This document shows positions 14,396 through 26,940 of a stretch of DNA of 64,000 bases, one piece after another (the stretch's first letter is position 1; each line of letters opens with the position of its first letter). The notes under the pieces were generated by a model. It searched no databases. It was given only the letters and a program-made list of their open reading frames with translations, and was not told where the DNA came from. A program made the translations under genes and the position numbers. Origin of the DNA: Drosophila persimilis (Eukaryota; Arthropoda; Insecta; Diptera; Drosophilidae); the NCBI RefSeq assembly GCF_003286085.1, contig NW_020825346.1:682001-746000 (forward strand). The letters run 5' to 3'.

Positions 14396-15161
14396 AGTAG
14401 TGTGTGCAGAAAACAGTTACAGCTGTCAGCACATTCTGATTCTAACGGTTCTACGACGCCGTTCCCCTCCGTTATGAGAGCGAGACGAATGGGCTAATTG
14501 AAGCGCCATGTTGTCGATTTGATGCCCAGCGCCAGTGCCAGTGCAGCCGCCGCACTATGAATGCATAATTAACGGGAAGCCAAAGCCTCCGGCCTATCCA
14601 CCTCCCCGCTCCCGCCCCCCGCGAAGACGAATGGAAATTCGGCAACGTTGCACGCAAAATGCAACCAAAAAGGTGCACTGAGAGAGTCGCACTCGAAACA
14701 TGCTACAGATATCACAAAGATAGTGAAGGAACGACTGGACATGGAACAGCGATATGTAAATCTAGGAATGGGGAATGGAGTGGAACCAATAATAATCAAT
14801 ATATTATGGGTGGAATCCATGAAAATGGAACATGCAAGGCCAAGGATTGAATATTAGAGGAAGAGGAATATTAGGAGTGAAACATAAACAACTAAAATTT
14901 AACCTTGGAGAAGCAAAGGCTGGGAATGGAGTGCAACCATTGATAATGAAGATTGTTTGGTTGCAACCAATGGAAATGGAACATTAGAAAACTGATCAAT
15001 GCTCTATGAGAGGCTGAAAAATAAACTTGAAAAACCGCAAGAGAACAATGGAACGATAACAGTAAAAACTTAACCTTGGAAAACAGAATGCGGGATATGG
15101 AATTGGAATTGGATCATTGGATAAAGATAATAAATAATAATAACGAGGAGGCACTCAAAAT

Positions 15162-15210
15162 GTATGCCCGATACTCAGTCAGTATGGCTCCTCTCCGCCA
15201 GAGGGCGCAC
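15162..15210 (+). mobile_element. Short fragment of the left end of a DINE-1-type element
   Basis: The text GCCCGATACTCAGTCAGTAT, then GGCTCCTCTCCGCCAGAGGG, closely matches the left end of the full element at 40628-40675. The match ends near 15210, and no right end or GGAC run follows. This is a decayed or truncated relic in the large sprint intron. Confidence 0.6.
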
Positions 15211-16347
15211 ACATCGTACTACATTGGAACGGGGAATTTTGGCAATGGAACGTTACCATTTACCATCAGAAATGCATAAAAATCTGGCTTTAAATCAGTG
15301 GAAGAATAGGAATTCGCTGTAATGTCTCAAAGATCCTGCGATTGCCATGGCACTTCCCTGCCAGCCCTCCCCCACATTTGTTGGGATGGCAGGGCGTTCG
15401 CCACTTGTTTCGCTCAGTGTGCGGTTTTAGTGCATAATTAACAAGTGAAAATGGCCAACAGTGCAATTGCAATGTCCGAAAACGGACAAATGGCAAATGC
15501 AATAAACATTCAGCTCAAGTAATAAGCCGGCACATAAAATATGCCATTAAATGCCCGATGGCCAGCAGTCCAGAGACCCAAGACGACGAAGACGGAGGCG
15601 GCGACGGACAAGAGTCCAGTGGGAGACTGGGAGTAAGGACACAGGGACATACAGCAGGGCACACAGCCTGATGCTGTCAAAAAGTCAAAGCCATTAGGCG
15701 GACTCACACAGATACAGACGGCCACACAGACACCAGAGATGCGTCCGGTGCCATCAGAAAGGGAGCAAAATTGAAACCGGAGATGGAAGCGCCCTGACGG
15801 GTGTCGCAGGACTCCTCCTGCCAGTCGTCCGGCACCACTTTTCACACGAAACTAAAGCAAATGAACAACGAAATTCCAGGACACACTTCATTAGTGTGTG
15901 CCACAGCTCGAGAGTGGAGAGTGGAGAGCCGGTAAGGCGGGGCATGAAAAAAGGCAGGTTGTCTCCACCGCAGGACATGGACAATCATGTTTTGGACGTG
16001 GCTCTCATCCAGACGCCTCATTGCCTCTGACAGGCAAAAATATTGCATGTACAACCTTTCAAGCCTGATTGCTGCGGTTTTTTGGGTCGCTCGACAGGAC
16101 AGGACCCCACCCAGGATGGACAAACATATCGGCAAACATTTTACCTGTAAAGTTGAAGGGAAAATATGCCTTGATTTTTCTGTTTAAGATGTTCTGTCGT
16201 TCGAGTCAAAATTCATACTAGGTGGGGTATGAGAACCGATAGATGTACTGAAAATATCCCAGAAGCATCCTGAAGAAGGTTTAAGCAGGTTTGTGGCATA
16301 ATTTTTATCATTCATTCGAGTAATTCCATCAATCGCAAGGGCAGGCG

Positions 16348-17286
16348 ATGAGTAGAAAGGTTTTCTACAGTGTACAGAAGCCCCACGAAGAAATAATCAA
16401 CGCCAATGAGCAGGAGAATCAGTCCTACAACCAGGAAAGTCGGGAAGACGCATTGAAGCCGGAAATGGAAGCAGAATCCGAAGAAGAAGCGTTTGAGGAT
16501 GAAGAAGCATCCCCCAAAGACATTTGTGGGGCAGAGACGAGACACGATCTGGAAATGCCACATGACAAAGCGGAAAACAAAGATGATCAAGCCTATGGCC
16601 TGGAAGTGCCTGAGAAAGCCATGAAGATGGATGAATATGTTCAAGAAAATGGCTTTGAAAGGCGTGAAAATAGCAGAAAGAACGATGTCAAGGAGCTGTC
16701 TTCCGATGAAGAATCCTTTATGGAGCAGACGGCGGACAGCGTTCAAGCCCTGACTGACGCAGATGGGGAGAGGGAAAAGCTTCAAAAAGATCTGTTGATT
16801 CGTAAAGGCAGAATCGCTGTTCTCGAATTGATCAGAGAAAAGAAGTTGAATGTGCGTTATGCACCGCAATTCCTGCAACAGTTGGTGGCACAGACCCAGG
16901 GCACCACTCCGGACAATGCACAATATTTCCTACAGCAGATTATCGCAGAGCAAAAGGAGAGCCTGGACCGCAAGGACGGAGAGTCGCTCAAGAAGCTGAT
17001 CAAGACAAAGATATCAATGAACAAAGAGACCATCATACAGATGTGGATCAAGGAGTACAAGGACAGAAACCCGTTGACCCTGCTGACCGATTTCGATTTG
17101 GAGCATTTGGCCAACGGAGAGTCGATTTTTCAGGAGATGACCCACGACCAGATGCTGGCCTACAACACGGTGGAGGGCCAACGACTGGAGACGTGCATGC
17201 TCCTGTACAAGGGCATTGCCAGCGGCCTCTTGCTGGCCCTTGGCGGCATCGTGTTGTGCGGCTTGCTGGATTCCTTGTTCGGTTAG
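16348..17286 (+). CDS. Nested intronless gene: acidic protein with a C-terminal membrane anchor
   Basis: This is a single open frame of 312 codons inside the 12.8-kb sprint intron, on the opposite strand. It begins at ATG 16348. Residues 1-150 are strongly acidic (runs of Glu/Asp, such as MEAESEEEAFEDEEAS) and probably disordered. Residues 150-285 look folded and helical (GRIAVLELIREKKLNVRYAP, then FLQQLVAQTQ and a W-containing basic/acidic segment). The end (residues about 289-311: GIASGLLLALGGIVLCGLL) is a hydrophobic helix with almost nothing after it, the layout of a tail-anchored or mitochondrial/ER outer-membrane protein. An ATTAAA signal follows at 17395-17400. The open length, ordered composition and terminal helix argue for a real gene. 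I do not recognise the family. Small nested intronless genes in Drosophila are often testis-expressed, but that is only a possibility here. Confidence 0.72.
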   Translation: MSRKVFYSVQKPHEEIINANEQENQSYNQESREDALKPEMEAESEEEAFEDEEASPKDICGAETRHDLEMPHDKAENKDDQAYGLEVPEKAMKMDEYVQENGFERRENSRKNDVKELSSDEESFMEQTADSVQALTDADGEREKLQKDLLIRKGRIAVLELIREKKLNVRYAPQFLQQLVAQTQGTTPDNAQYFLQQIIAEQKESLDRKDGESLKKLIKTKISMNKETIIQMWIKEYKDRNPLTLLTDFDLEHLANGESIFQEMTHDQMLAYNTVEGQRLETCMLLYKGIASGLLLALGGIVLCGLLDSLFG

Positions 17287-17394
17287 CCGGACAGACACTG
17301 GATGGGAAGGCTACAACAAAATTGAGCATGCAGTTTAGGCAGCTACAAAATTGCAAGGTTACAAAGAATTCTTTGACAATTGAACTCCCAAATC

Positions 17395-17400
17395 ATTAAA
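17395..17400 (+). terminator. Probable poly(A) signal of the nested gene
   Basis: An ATTAAA hexamer lies 109 bp after the TAG stop of the 312-codon nested gene. It is the nearest canonical-type signal downstream. The following sequence is T-rich (TGTAATTAC, then TTATTGTCG), which fits a cleavage region. Confidence 0.45.
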
Positions 17401-20400
17401 ATGTAATTACAATTATCTTATTGTCGTTCTTTGCATGGCGTTTGACAGATTTCCCATAACCAAACGGCCCCACAGGTGTAGTACTTGCACTTTTTGTGTA
17501 TGAAAATATTCTACAGATCTCGTGTCACGGTGCTGGTGGTTCTATTCCTACCCAATGGAAGGTCGTAAAGTATTTTGTACTCTCGTATTACGATCCACAT
17601 TTTTGCCATCGGATTTTCAGTATTTTTATGAACAAAATGTAAAAATAATCAAGTATGCTTCTATTTGCGACATTTGGTTAATTTATGTAGGTGTTACAGG
17701 GTACAATGGCATTGGGCCGTCGTAAGAATAAAGCAAGAGGATGACGACCACAGAATGACGAAAATGTGCGTGTGAGCATGTCGGAATTGCGTGAATCTCA
17801 ACTGCAAGAGGCACAAGATGTACGAAATCAACAAAGGATTCATCTCGCCTTCGAGTACGAGCCAAATGTTGAATATTCCGATCATTCAAAAGTGCTGATT
17901 GGTGCTCCAGATTGAAACCTCTTCCCGAAGTCGATTCAACAGAAATATTTCCCAAATGGTTTACCCTTAAACCCGCCTTGCATAGACACAGTAACCCCTT
18001 CGGAAGCAGGGCATAAAAACCCTAATAGAACAAGCGGCTCAAAGTACAGTCACGTCAAACAAAAAAGGGGGGATTGGCAATGCTCTCTAAGCCGCTGACA
18101 AAGCCTCACTAATACCGCTGCAATTAGCAAAAACGTGTGTGCACCTGTACAAACAGTTGCTTCGCCCGCCCCCACCCAAAAAAAAGAAAGGAAACCAGGT
18201 GGCAGGATGAGTGCTGTCCACTCGACATGGCCCGAGGCCAGGGGGAGATTAGAGCCCAAAGTTGTTTATGGTCCAAAGGCGGCCGATGGTCCGACAGCAT
18301 TGCCAGCAGGGATAAAGCATAATGAAAATAATAAAGTTCCAGGACAGCAGCAGGAGCCGGCAGCAGGAGCATTGGTTGGCTCCTGGCTGCTGATCAGCGA
18401 CTGGCGATAAAAACTTTTGTATGCAGCAGACGAGGCAGAGAGTCGGTTCTGTCGTTGCACGTGTGTCGTGTTTTTAGGGCTGTCTGTCTGTGGTCCCAGC
18501 CGACAACACTTTCGACCAGAGCAGACATTTTTATCGCCACCTTCCACAGCTGTCCGTTGTCCGTTGTCCGCTGTCCGCTGTCCTCTTGCTGCTTTTATTG
18601 AATATTCATAAATGGCCCAAAAAAGCGGGGAATGGAGGAGGCCTCTGTCTCTGTCTGGAGTGGAAGTGGAATCAATACGACAAGGCAGGAGAGCGTGCAA
18701 CAGGAAGTGCAACACATGTCTCCACTGGCCACTGCCACTGCCGGGCTTGGCAATCTCCTTTGGCCACTTCAATTGTGGTGTTCCACACACCCACAGACTA
18801 GTTTCTCGACTTTGAACTTGTTTGTGTGTCGTCTCGCCGTATTAAGATTTTATTGCCTACATATTTGAGCAGATTGGCAGAGCCCTGTGCCCCCATTCTC
18901 ATTCAGAAGTTCGGCAACGTTGCCAAATTCGAGCTCTCGCCCAGGCACAAGTGGTATGTATGGAAATTATGAAGCAATTAGAACGCATGACTGCACTCCA
19001 CTCTTAGCTTCAAATGGAGCCTGAATGCATAGCAACGCATATCAAATTAACTAACAAATTGACTTGTCAAAAACTCTTTTGCCCTCAAGGAAATTACAAA
19101 CCATTAGCCAGAGAGACAGCGACAGACAGAGGGCTGTTCTGCCCCACACGCCCGCAACGTAAAAGGATTCACAGTTATTAATGAAGAAGAAAAGCCTGGG
19201 AAAAGCTCTTATTGGCACGCACGAACAATCTTCCATAATGAAGAACGAAACACTGAGGGATGGGATGGGATGGGATGGGATGGAATGGGAATGGATTGGC
19301 TGGTGTCGGACCAGCAGGAAGAACGGAGCTGTAAACGAAGCTATGGTTACCATAAAGATGGTAGATCCTTGGTTTATAAGACAGGCAACCCCCATCGCTA
19401 TAGCCATCACTGGCTCCTGGGACATCGCACTGAATCCATAAAAACAAAACCGCAGAATCATAGAGAAGGACCATATCTACCAGATTGTCGAATTGGGTTG
19501 AGATCGAATCAATATTATAGGGTGTAGCCACCCGCTCTCTCCCTCTTCCACGTCCAGTGTGTGCCCTCTGTCGGAAGTACTTGTGCTAGAGAGGCAAAAA
19601 TCGATGGTATTTTGTGAAATGTGAGAAACAGAACCAGCTTACTTGCTACATTCCTGTATAAAACCAATACTTACCTTTACTTTTAATCAAAGAGTGCCAA
19701 AAGCATTAAATAATTCTGCTAGTGGGTATCTTTTGGTTGGAGTAAGCAAAATCCCACCATTCCCATTCCCCATTCTCTTCTTGAGGCCCAGCAGGGCAAC
19801 ACGTAGCAAATTATGAATGAATGAGTGTGAATGTGAATGCGAATGAATGGAGAGAACCACCCCAGAGACGGGCCCATCGGCAGGCTGCGTAATTGGCACT
19901 TAGAGTGTGACACTGCCACTGCCACTGCCACACTGCCACTGCCACACTGCCACATGTGGAAAGCGGCTCGAATTAAGGCTCGACAAATAACCATGGGTCC
20001 ACCGCATCCGCAGCCCTCCGCAAACCTCCCCAAAATTAGTTGCCATTATCCAAGATTACAGAAAAATGAGCCCCAGTATGACTTTGACTAGGGAATAGTG
20101 GCCATATCATATCATCCTCTTGTGTCCCATTAAATAGTGATTCGAGTTTGCTCTATAAATATCTGATTTTTTCCAGAAGAACCTAGTTTTTGCCATAGAC
20201 CACAAAATAGGGTTGGCAAAGACCCATTTGAAATGAGAGGCTTACCCATATTTGAATTCAAGACAAACCCTACAAAGAGCCATCGATGTTCGATTGTGGA
20301 ATATATCCTTTCATTGATGGGAAATTTTGACAGGGATTCTACTTGGATCTAATTGGAATTCTAAAGCTAGAAGAGGCTCATAAGCTTGGGGCTTTACCAA

Positions 20401-20462
20401 GATCTCAAGCCTTATATATCCAATATATTTTGGGTCTCTAAAATCATTTAGCGGACACTCAC

Positions 20463-20892
20463 CTGACTGAGCTCATCTCGGGACTGGCGCGAGCACTTGG
20501 GCAGCAGGGCCTCTGTGTCGTCTTCGAAGACGCCGCCGCCATGGGCCATGTCCACCGCATCGTCGATGTCCGTTGTCGGCTCCAGGCTGCTGCTGTGCCG
20601 GTGGCTGCGACTGTCTCCGTTCTGGTTCGAGGAGTCCGCCGCCGCCGCCGTCATGGAGCTACCGGTTCCTACTCCGTTCTGAAGGCTCGACTGCTGCTGT
20701 TGTTGAGTCTTTTGTGACTGTTGGCCATTGTGATTGTTATTGCTGCTATTTATGTTATTGTTATTGTTGTTGTTGGCGGTGCTGTTGGTGCTGGCAGTGT
20801 GGCCAGACTCTCCGCCAATCAACGACTCCGCGTTGGTCTGTGGTGTGGCTGTGAGCCCCCCAATGGCCACCGATGATAGCGGTTCACTTGTT
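20463..20892 (-). CDS. spri: sprint, second coding exon in window
   Basis: This 430-nt exon has acceptor TTTCTTGCAG before 20892 and donor GTGAGT after 20463. Its first base completes the AG/A arginine codon left open by the exon at 24440, and it ends in phase 0, matching the exon at 7634. It encodes about 143 residues (249-391 of the spliced product). These include an Asn-rich run, a Gln run, an Ala run and an acidic segment (DIDDAVDMAHGGGVFEDDTE), which leads to ALLPKCSRQSRDELSQ. No catalytic domain is visible; this is a disordered linker upstream of SH2. The Asn and Gln runs are encoded by mixed codons, mostly AAT/AAC and CAA/CAG, so they are probably polymorphic between species. Phase agreement at both ends is strong evidence that this is a real exon. 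Confidence 0.75.
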
Positions 20893-23800
20893 CTGCAAGA
20901 AATCAATGGGAAAATGGGAACTTAGTAAAGAAATCTGGTTGTATTCGGCTTAAAGGAAAGCAGTACAGTGCGTTTCGTAGCTTTAAAATTAAGAATCAAT
21001 AAATTTTTCAACATTTTATATTCGAATCAACCCGAAAGAGTGCAAAACGGCTTTATTTGCGATAGAAAATTCTAAACGATTAACTCGATAAATTTAGCGA
21101 TAATTATCGATAGCATTTATCGAAGCTTTAACTCATTTCACATACAAAAAAAAAAACGATCAGCAGTCGCTAAGACGGTGTCTGTTTGGTAAAAATAAAT
21201 AAAACAAAATATATAATAAAAATAAATAAATTAAATAATAAAAATTAATAAATTATGTAGTAAAAAATAAATAAATTATATAGTTAAAATAAATAGATTA
21301 AATAATAAAACATACATAAAATATGATAAAAATAAATAAATGAAATAGTAAAAATAAAATAATTTTTAATTAATTAAGTAATATTTCAAATTTGATTTAT
21401 CCATTTTATGGTATCAATACATATGTACATATTTCATACCTGTTTTCAGGACTGTTTGGTATGTAACAAATATTGATTTAAGAATTATTCAAAAATTAAA
21501 TAAGCCATTGCAAGAAAAAGGTGTTTGTTTTTTCTAAATTATTTTTTATGAATAATACTAAATGAATATAAGAAAAAAACATGGAATTTTAAGAGGCCTA
21601 TTAAAAAAAGAAAAAGTGTATATTTTGGTATATTTTATCCAGAACTCCGCAGGCGAACAGCTGGAAATGATTTCATTATTTTCCAACCCCCCAGACACAT
21701 AAATCGATCTGGTAAATTTCTTTAAATATTCCCCCCCGCCCCGTATTTTGTTGGCTGTCAAACTGCAGTGTCAACCTCCGTTTTTATTTTTCCTTTCTTT
21801 TCCACAAGTGGCCAGGCCATCGAATGCCTTGAAGGACTATTCCGTTTCGGCTGGGAGCCACCCATTTGTCAATGAGAAGTCAGCTGTCAAAAGGTTAATT
21901 TGCGACACATTTTGTTTCTTCAGCAGGAAGCAGGCAGCAGGAAGCAGGAAGCACAGGACTCGCATCGTCATAGAGTGACGCCTCAAAAGCGGGCAATTTT
22001 ACGCCATTTTAACAATATTTATACGACAGGACCCCACACAAAATGATATTAATGAATTTTTCCCGCACAAGAAACGGCAACAGAAAAGGAAAAGAAAAAA
22101 AAAGAGAAAGAAACTCCTTGTGCGCCTCAAGGACACTGCTGCCTCCTCCTCCTCCAGTCGAATCCAGGCCGGGAAAAAAGATGAAGGACGACCGACCACC
22201 CGGTCTGTTGATGGATCACAGAGGGAGGGAAAAAGAATGCGCTGTTTCGACAAACATTCTGACATAATCATGTCAAATTAACACGAAACAGAACGAACAA
22301 ACAGGACATCGGATCAGCCACATGCAGTAGGGATAATAAAGCACTTGACAAGGCACTAGATTTGAGGCAGGCCCCGAAAAACAAACAGCAAAGCGCCAAA
22401 TGGAAGTCTGTGCGGCCTACTTTTCGGGGGCGCCACTTAATATGGAAATTATGCCGCCCCAACAGCCACTCCCATCTGCCCTCAAACGTTTGCCTGCTGC
22501 TGTCTGAAGGCCAAGATTCGGCGAGGAACTATCTAGCTTAGGAACTAGTTCACGAGTTCACTTTTGTAAGCAACTGTACTTTGATTGATGGCCTCTATTC
22601 GGAGGAAAGATCAGCTGCTGCTCCACGGTTCCACTGATAACCGAAAGCATTGCCGAGAAGATTTTGAGTTATGATTAGATTACGACGACTTTATTTTTAT
22701 CTTGAAATATATTTTGTATCTTTATCTCCCCTTCTCCCTAATCTTGGGGCGACGAGAGCAAACTCAATTATTAGTCTCGAAACAAATGCAAAAGTTCAGG
22801 TCCACTGGGAAGTGAGGCCTGGTCCTGGACACACAGGAAGTTTCGCTTCACAGTGCAATCACCCGTCCAGCCATCCCCGAGTTGTCCCCGAAAAGTTTCC
22901 CATGAATATTTGCTTGTTCTCTTCCACAATAAGAGATGAAAATGCTTGGTTCTAAATCAAAGTCGAAAACAAAACAGAAAAGTACATAGTACTCGCATGC
23001 GGGTGGGTCTCGCCTGCCAGGATGCGGATGCGGATGCGGATGCGGTTGGATTGTAGAGGATTGCAGTGATGGGGGATACCCCAGTGTTGGTCTGAATAGA
23101 GTCGAGGGCACTCTGTGTATGCAAATTAGTTGTGACAGCTTTCAAAAAGTTTCACATAGTTGTCGATGGCTGCCAAAAGAGTGCTTCCGTTCTCCTCATT
23201 TGACAGCTGACACATCGGAAAGGCAGAGTGCACAAGAGTTCAGAACGTTCAGAGTTCATGGAAGAGAGAGACTGCTGCATTCCTGATGAAGTGCCAGAGG
23301 AAGGGCGGCCTTGTCTGTGCCCCACGGGCACACATGCAAAGCTCAAACCGTTTTTGATATGGTAATGTGGCAATGTGGAAATGCGTGTGTGGAATGTACC
23401 ATTATTAGATTTTTACTCAGTAGACGACTCGTTTTGGGTGTCGTCCTGGGCTCTCCCTCTCTCTCCCTCTCTCTCTTTCTCTCGAGGGTGCCATAAAGTA
23501 GTAATACTAATTAAGTTGTGTATTATGCATGTGCAGCATGTGCACCCCCCCAAAGATGAGGAATGAATCTGTGTGCGTGGGTGTGTGCCCCGGGGTGTCG
23601 TGTCTGCAGGGATGCCTGCTGTGTGATGTGGCAGGCAGCACTCGACTTGAGCAAGCAGTTGACATCGTTTGCCACCGAACAATGAAACGACTGCGAGTGG
23701 AACGAACCGCTCGAGTGGCGACGGGCGAGTGGCGACTGGGGGAGTGGCAGCCAAGTGCTTTGTGGTTGCACATAACCTGAAGTGGATGTCATCGATGAGC

Positions 23801-24439
23801 GGCAGAGAGCCCGGCCGGCCGGAGACTAGGTCACCTTTTTTCTTTCATCAGAAAAGATCTTTCGCCACTCGGTGCCGAGGCGAAAATAATGATTTTTGGA
23901 AGAGCTATTTTTGAAGTTGAGCTATTTGGGAGGGGGAAGTGGAATAGAGGAATGGAAGGTTTCCCTTTGGAGTTATACTCTTAAAGGGAGAAACGTGCAT
24001 TTGAATCACAGTGGAACGGTGGAATGGAACATTAAATACATATGTATGTATTAGGGGCTTTCTTGGGGCTACTTTTTAAGTCAATTTATTTAATATAGGA
24101 ATTTCTTCTTACATATTGGTGGAACGGGTGAATGGAACAGCAAATAGCTATGTACACATGTGTAAGGAGTTTCTTAGCCGATTTCTTTTTGATGCTGTAC
24201 TCTCCTAGATATCAATTTACCGGCCGATCGTAGTGGAACGGTGGAATGGAACACAAATGCATGAGTGTCTATGATGTATATCACGGTATATCTATGAAAT
24301 TCAGTTCTTCAAGAGTTACGATTCTCTTGCAATCTTAGTGGAACAGTGGATAGGAACAAGAAAAACAGATAGCTATGAGTGTAGGTCCTACTTGATCCTG
24401 GATACGCTTTGGGGTTAGGGGGATCGGGGCGAGACTTAC
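20893..24439 (-). other. spri: sprint intron, 3.5 kb
   Basis: This intron joins the first and second coding exons in the window, between the GTAAGT donor at 24434-24439 and the TTGCAG acceptor at 20893-20898. No gene is visible. It contains a spot of CGATA/TATCG motifs (21075-21125), AT-rich simple sequence (21190-21400), a six-base GGATGC repeat (about 23021-23046), a CT tract (23456-23482) and a roughly 108-bp tandem repeat (24011-24390) that ends about 50 bp from the donor. Confidence 0.7.
24011..24390 (+). repeat. About 108-bp tandem repeat, four diverged copies
   Basis: GTGGAAC-G-GTGGAATGGAAC text starts at 24011, 24119, 24233 and 24338 (offsets 108, 114 and 105). Each is followed by a variable part with TATGTATGTA-like or TATGAGTGT-like text. 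The array lies beside the donor of the sprint exon that ends at 24440. Confidence 0.7.
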
Positions 24440-25189
24440 CTCGCCTTGCCGTGTGCCTTGAATTGCGACACTTCGGCGTACCGCCTGCCCAGGGGCGCCT
24501 CCTGGGGACTGAGCAGAGCATCGTAGTGCAGGGCGCCCGGCGGGATGCCCTTCAGCAGCTGGAGACCAGCATTGGAGGGCAGTGATTGCCGCTCGGTGAC
24601 ATCCTCGCCGCGATTGGCAAAGTTCTTGAGCTGCTCCCGCAGGGAGTAGTCCACAGAGCTGGAGCAGGAGGTGGACTCGGAGGAGGAGGCGCTGGAGATG
24701 GAGCGTGGACCGGGTGGGCCAGCGTTGCCGTTCTGTAGATCCTCATAGGCGGCATGGGCATCCTCCGAAGTGGTGCTGCTGCTGCTGCTGTTGCTGCTGT
24801 TGCTGCTGGTCCTGGAACTGGAGGCCGATGACTGATTGCTGTCCATGCTGGCAATCGAATTGCGATTGCCATTCTCCAGCAGCAGTTCCTCCTGTTTGGA
24901 TGTGGCACTGGCATGGGTCTGCATCTGCAGCTGCATCTGATTCTGATTGGGATCATCATCGTCTCCGTCCACCTGCTGTGGCACAATGATCAGGGATGTG
25001 CGCTTCCTGAGCGTCTCGTCCTTGGCGTTCATATTCTGTTTAAGAGTCTTGTCCGACTTTGTGTAGACAATCACCTCCACCTTGGTGGAGGCATCGCTGC
25101 ACTCCACCACCGATGGAGCTCCTCCTACTCCTCCTACTACTCCTCCTCCTCCTCCTCCGATTGTGGCCGTCTCGTGCGACATTCTCGTG
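24440..25189 (-). CDS. spri: sprint (RIN-family Rab5 GEF), first coding exon in window
   Basis: This is the N-terminal coding exon of the gene read as sprint. The ATG is at 25180-25182. It lies 7 nt inside the exon, after a good acceptor (CGAATTTACAG, exon starting at 25189), so a further upstream exon must exist. The exon gives 247 codons plus 2 nt and ends at 24440 on a strong GTAAGT donor. It encodes a poly-Gly start (residues about 9-20), a Gln/Asp-rich stretch, a long Ser-rich low-complexity region (about 110-175) and a less repetitive tail with conserved-looking text (YDALLSPQEAPLGRRYAEVS). No domain is visible. The assignment rests on in-frame splicing to the SH2 exon at 7410-7634. Low-complexity N-termini are usual for RIN proteins. 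Because the upstream splice is open, this ATG may start one isoform while a longer isoform reads through it. Confidence 0.72.
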
Positions 25190-26689
25190 CTGTAAATTCG
25201 CTTTGGATTAGAGAACGAGTGTCACGGAATGAAATCGAATCGAAAATTATGATGCTACCAACTTGTGCAACTCATGAAGGAACCTGCCACTGCCGCACAC
25301 CCACACACACACACACACACACATGTGTCAATCTCTTTTATTGATTCCGACATTTAATACCCTCCCTTGCATATCCGATGAGCACCACACTCGGTGCAGG
25401 GCCCCTTAAAATGTTATTACCAATAAAATGCCAAGCCAAAACATTGTCACAGCGGGGCAACACCTGCCATCTGTCACCATCCCCCTTCCCCCATACCCTT
25501 CAGGCATCCGTCCATTGGCCAGGAGCTTCAAAATGAGACCATTCTTAGACGTACGAACACGTGCCTCAACATTAAGATACTAGCAAGCGTACGATCCAGT
25601 CCAGAGAAAGACCCCCAATATCGGATATCCCTTATCATTCTGCCTTTGGGACATCCAGGGTAAATACAGGGCATACAACATTCCACAGCATTCAACTGTT
25701 TGTTGTATTATGAATTTTCAATAATAATATTTCTTGAGTGCTTGGTGCTTGGTGTCTTCTCTTCTGTTCTGTTTTGACACTCTGTGTGGAAGTATCGCAT
25801 TTCGTTTTGTGGAACAAAATTATTATGCATTTCTCCACACAAGCGACAGAGACAGCGGAAGCCAAAAGACAAGATACTCTAGAGTCCGCAGCTGTCATGA
25901 CTGTTCGGAGCATAACGCATGATTCCCTCAGTCCCACTCTCAAGTCCCTGAACACAGTGATATAGCCCTAAAAGGTTCATGCTGAGCCTACATAGGGATA
26001 AGCCGATAGATAGAGCCGCGAAGTCCACTCCGAGTAGCAGTTTGTGTCCCATCAAATGTTCTGCGATGCTGCAATGAAGGCAGGTCTATAGGATTGGCAA
26101 GATTCTACCAGAGTACCAGTTTAAATTACGACTAACGACTTGCGATTTTAGTATACAACAAATCAAAATATATCTGATCAAAAGATCATTGATCTGAAAG
26201 CTCAATTGTTGTGCTTAAAGTCCAGAATAAGTACAACAAAAGTATATTCATTCAGTAACAATTTCTGACGATAAGCAACGATTGCAGCTATGGTTTTTTT
26301 CACATTTTGTTTGTTGTTCGAAAAGAAACCCCATTAAAAGCCATGGGGCATGGTACATTCGGTCCATTTTGCGTCGTCTTTTGTGGTCGAGTGAATTTTC
26401 AATTTATTTATTTGTTGTTTCTCTTTCTCTCTCTCTCTCTCTCTCACACACGCACAGGGGAAGTCCAATGTATGCATGTTTCATCATTCGGTTAACCAAA
26501 TAATGTCCAATTCTTGGAGATTTGTCGCCGAGCGCTTCCGCTTATCGTCAAGAGTTTTGCCCCAATGCCAAACGGAAGGCAAAACAAATACACAGAGAGC
26601 AGACAGAACAACCACGAAAGAGGACAAACCACTGGGATTGCAAAATGATTTTAATTCTTGAATATGAAACAGGCCATTGGATTCCGTAG

Positions 26690-26940
26690 TTCATTTCATA
26701 GTTCATTCTATAGGTCATTCCATAGTTTATTCCACTGTTCATTTCTTAGTTCATTCCATAGCTCGTATCACAGTTCATTCCGTAGTTCATTCCACAGTTC
26801 ATTCCATAGCTCATTCCACAGTTCATTCCATAGCTCATTCCATAGCTCGTATCACAGTTCATTTCATAGTTCATTCCACCCGCCATTCCATAGTTCATTC
26901 CGTAGTTCATTCCACAGTTCATTCCACAGTTCCTTCCACA
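26690..26940. repeat. 12-bp minisatellite (AGTTCATTCCAT type), about 20 copies
   Basis: Units such as AGTTCATTCCAC, AGTTCATTCCGT and AGCTCATTCCAT repeat with few breaks. Because 12 is a multiple of 3, all frames without stops stay open on both strands and give spurious repetitive proteins. Confidence 0.88.

Larger units (their letters stand above)
7635..20462 (-). other. spri: sprint intron, 12.8 kb, hosting a nested gene
   Basis: The intron runs from the GTGAGT donor after 20463 to the TTACAG acceptor before 7634. It contains the nested plus-strand gene at 16348-17286. The rest is non-coding. It has CAG repeats (8451-8481), a CT tract (8539-8572) and AT-rich A/T simple sequence (9181-9480 and about 13240-13410). 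It also has 14-bp minisatellites (10558-10612 and 14270-14395), a CTCTGG hexamer run (11401-11443), CCAGGG(G) repeats (12832-12880), imperfect repeats rich in GGAATGG/TGGAAC (14720-15060), and a DINE-1-like fragment (15162-15210). Confidence 0.7.

Noticed and set aside
13785..14432. Minus-strand frames of 192-215 codons
   Set aside because: The N-terminal half is the 14-bp minisatellite and the rest has no protein character.
16312..16923. Minus-strand 203-codon frame
   Set aside because: It is the antisense shadow of the nested 312-codon gene.
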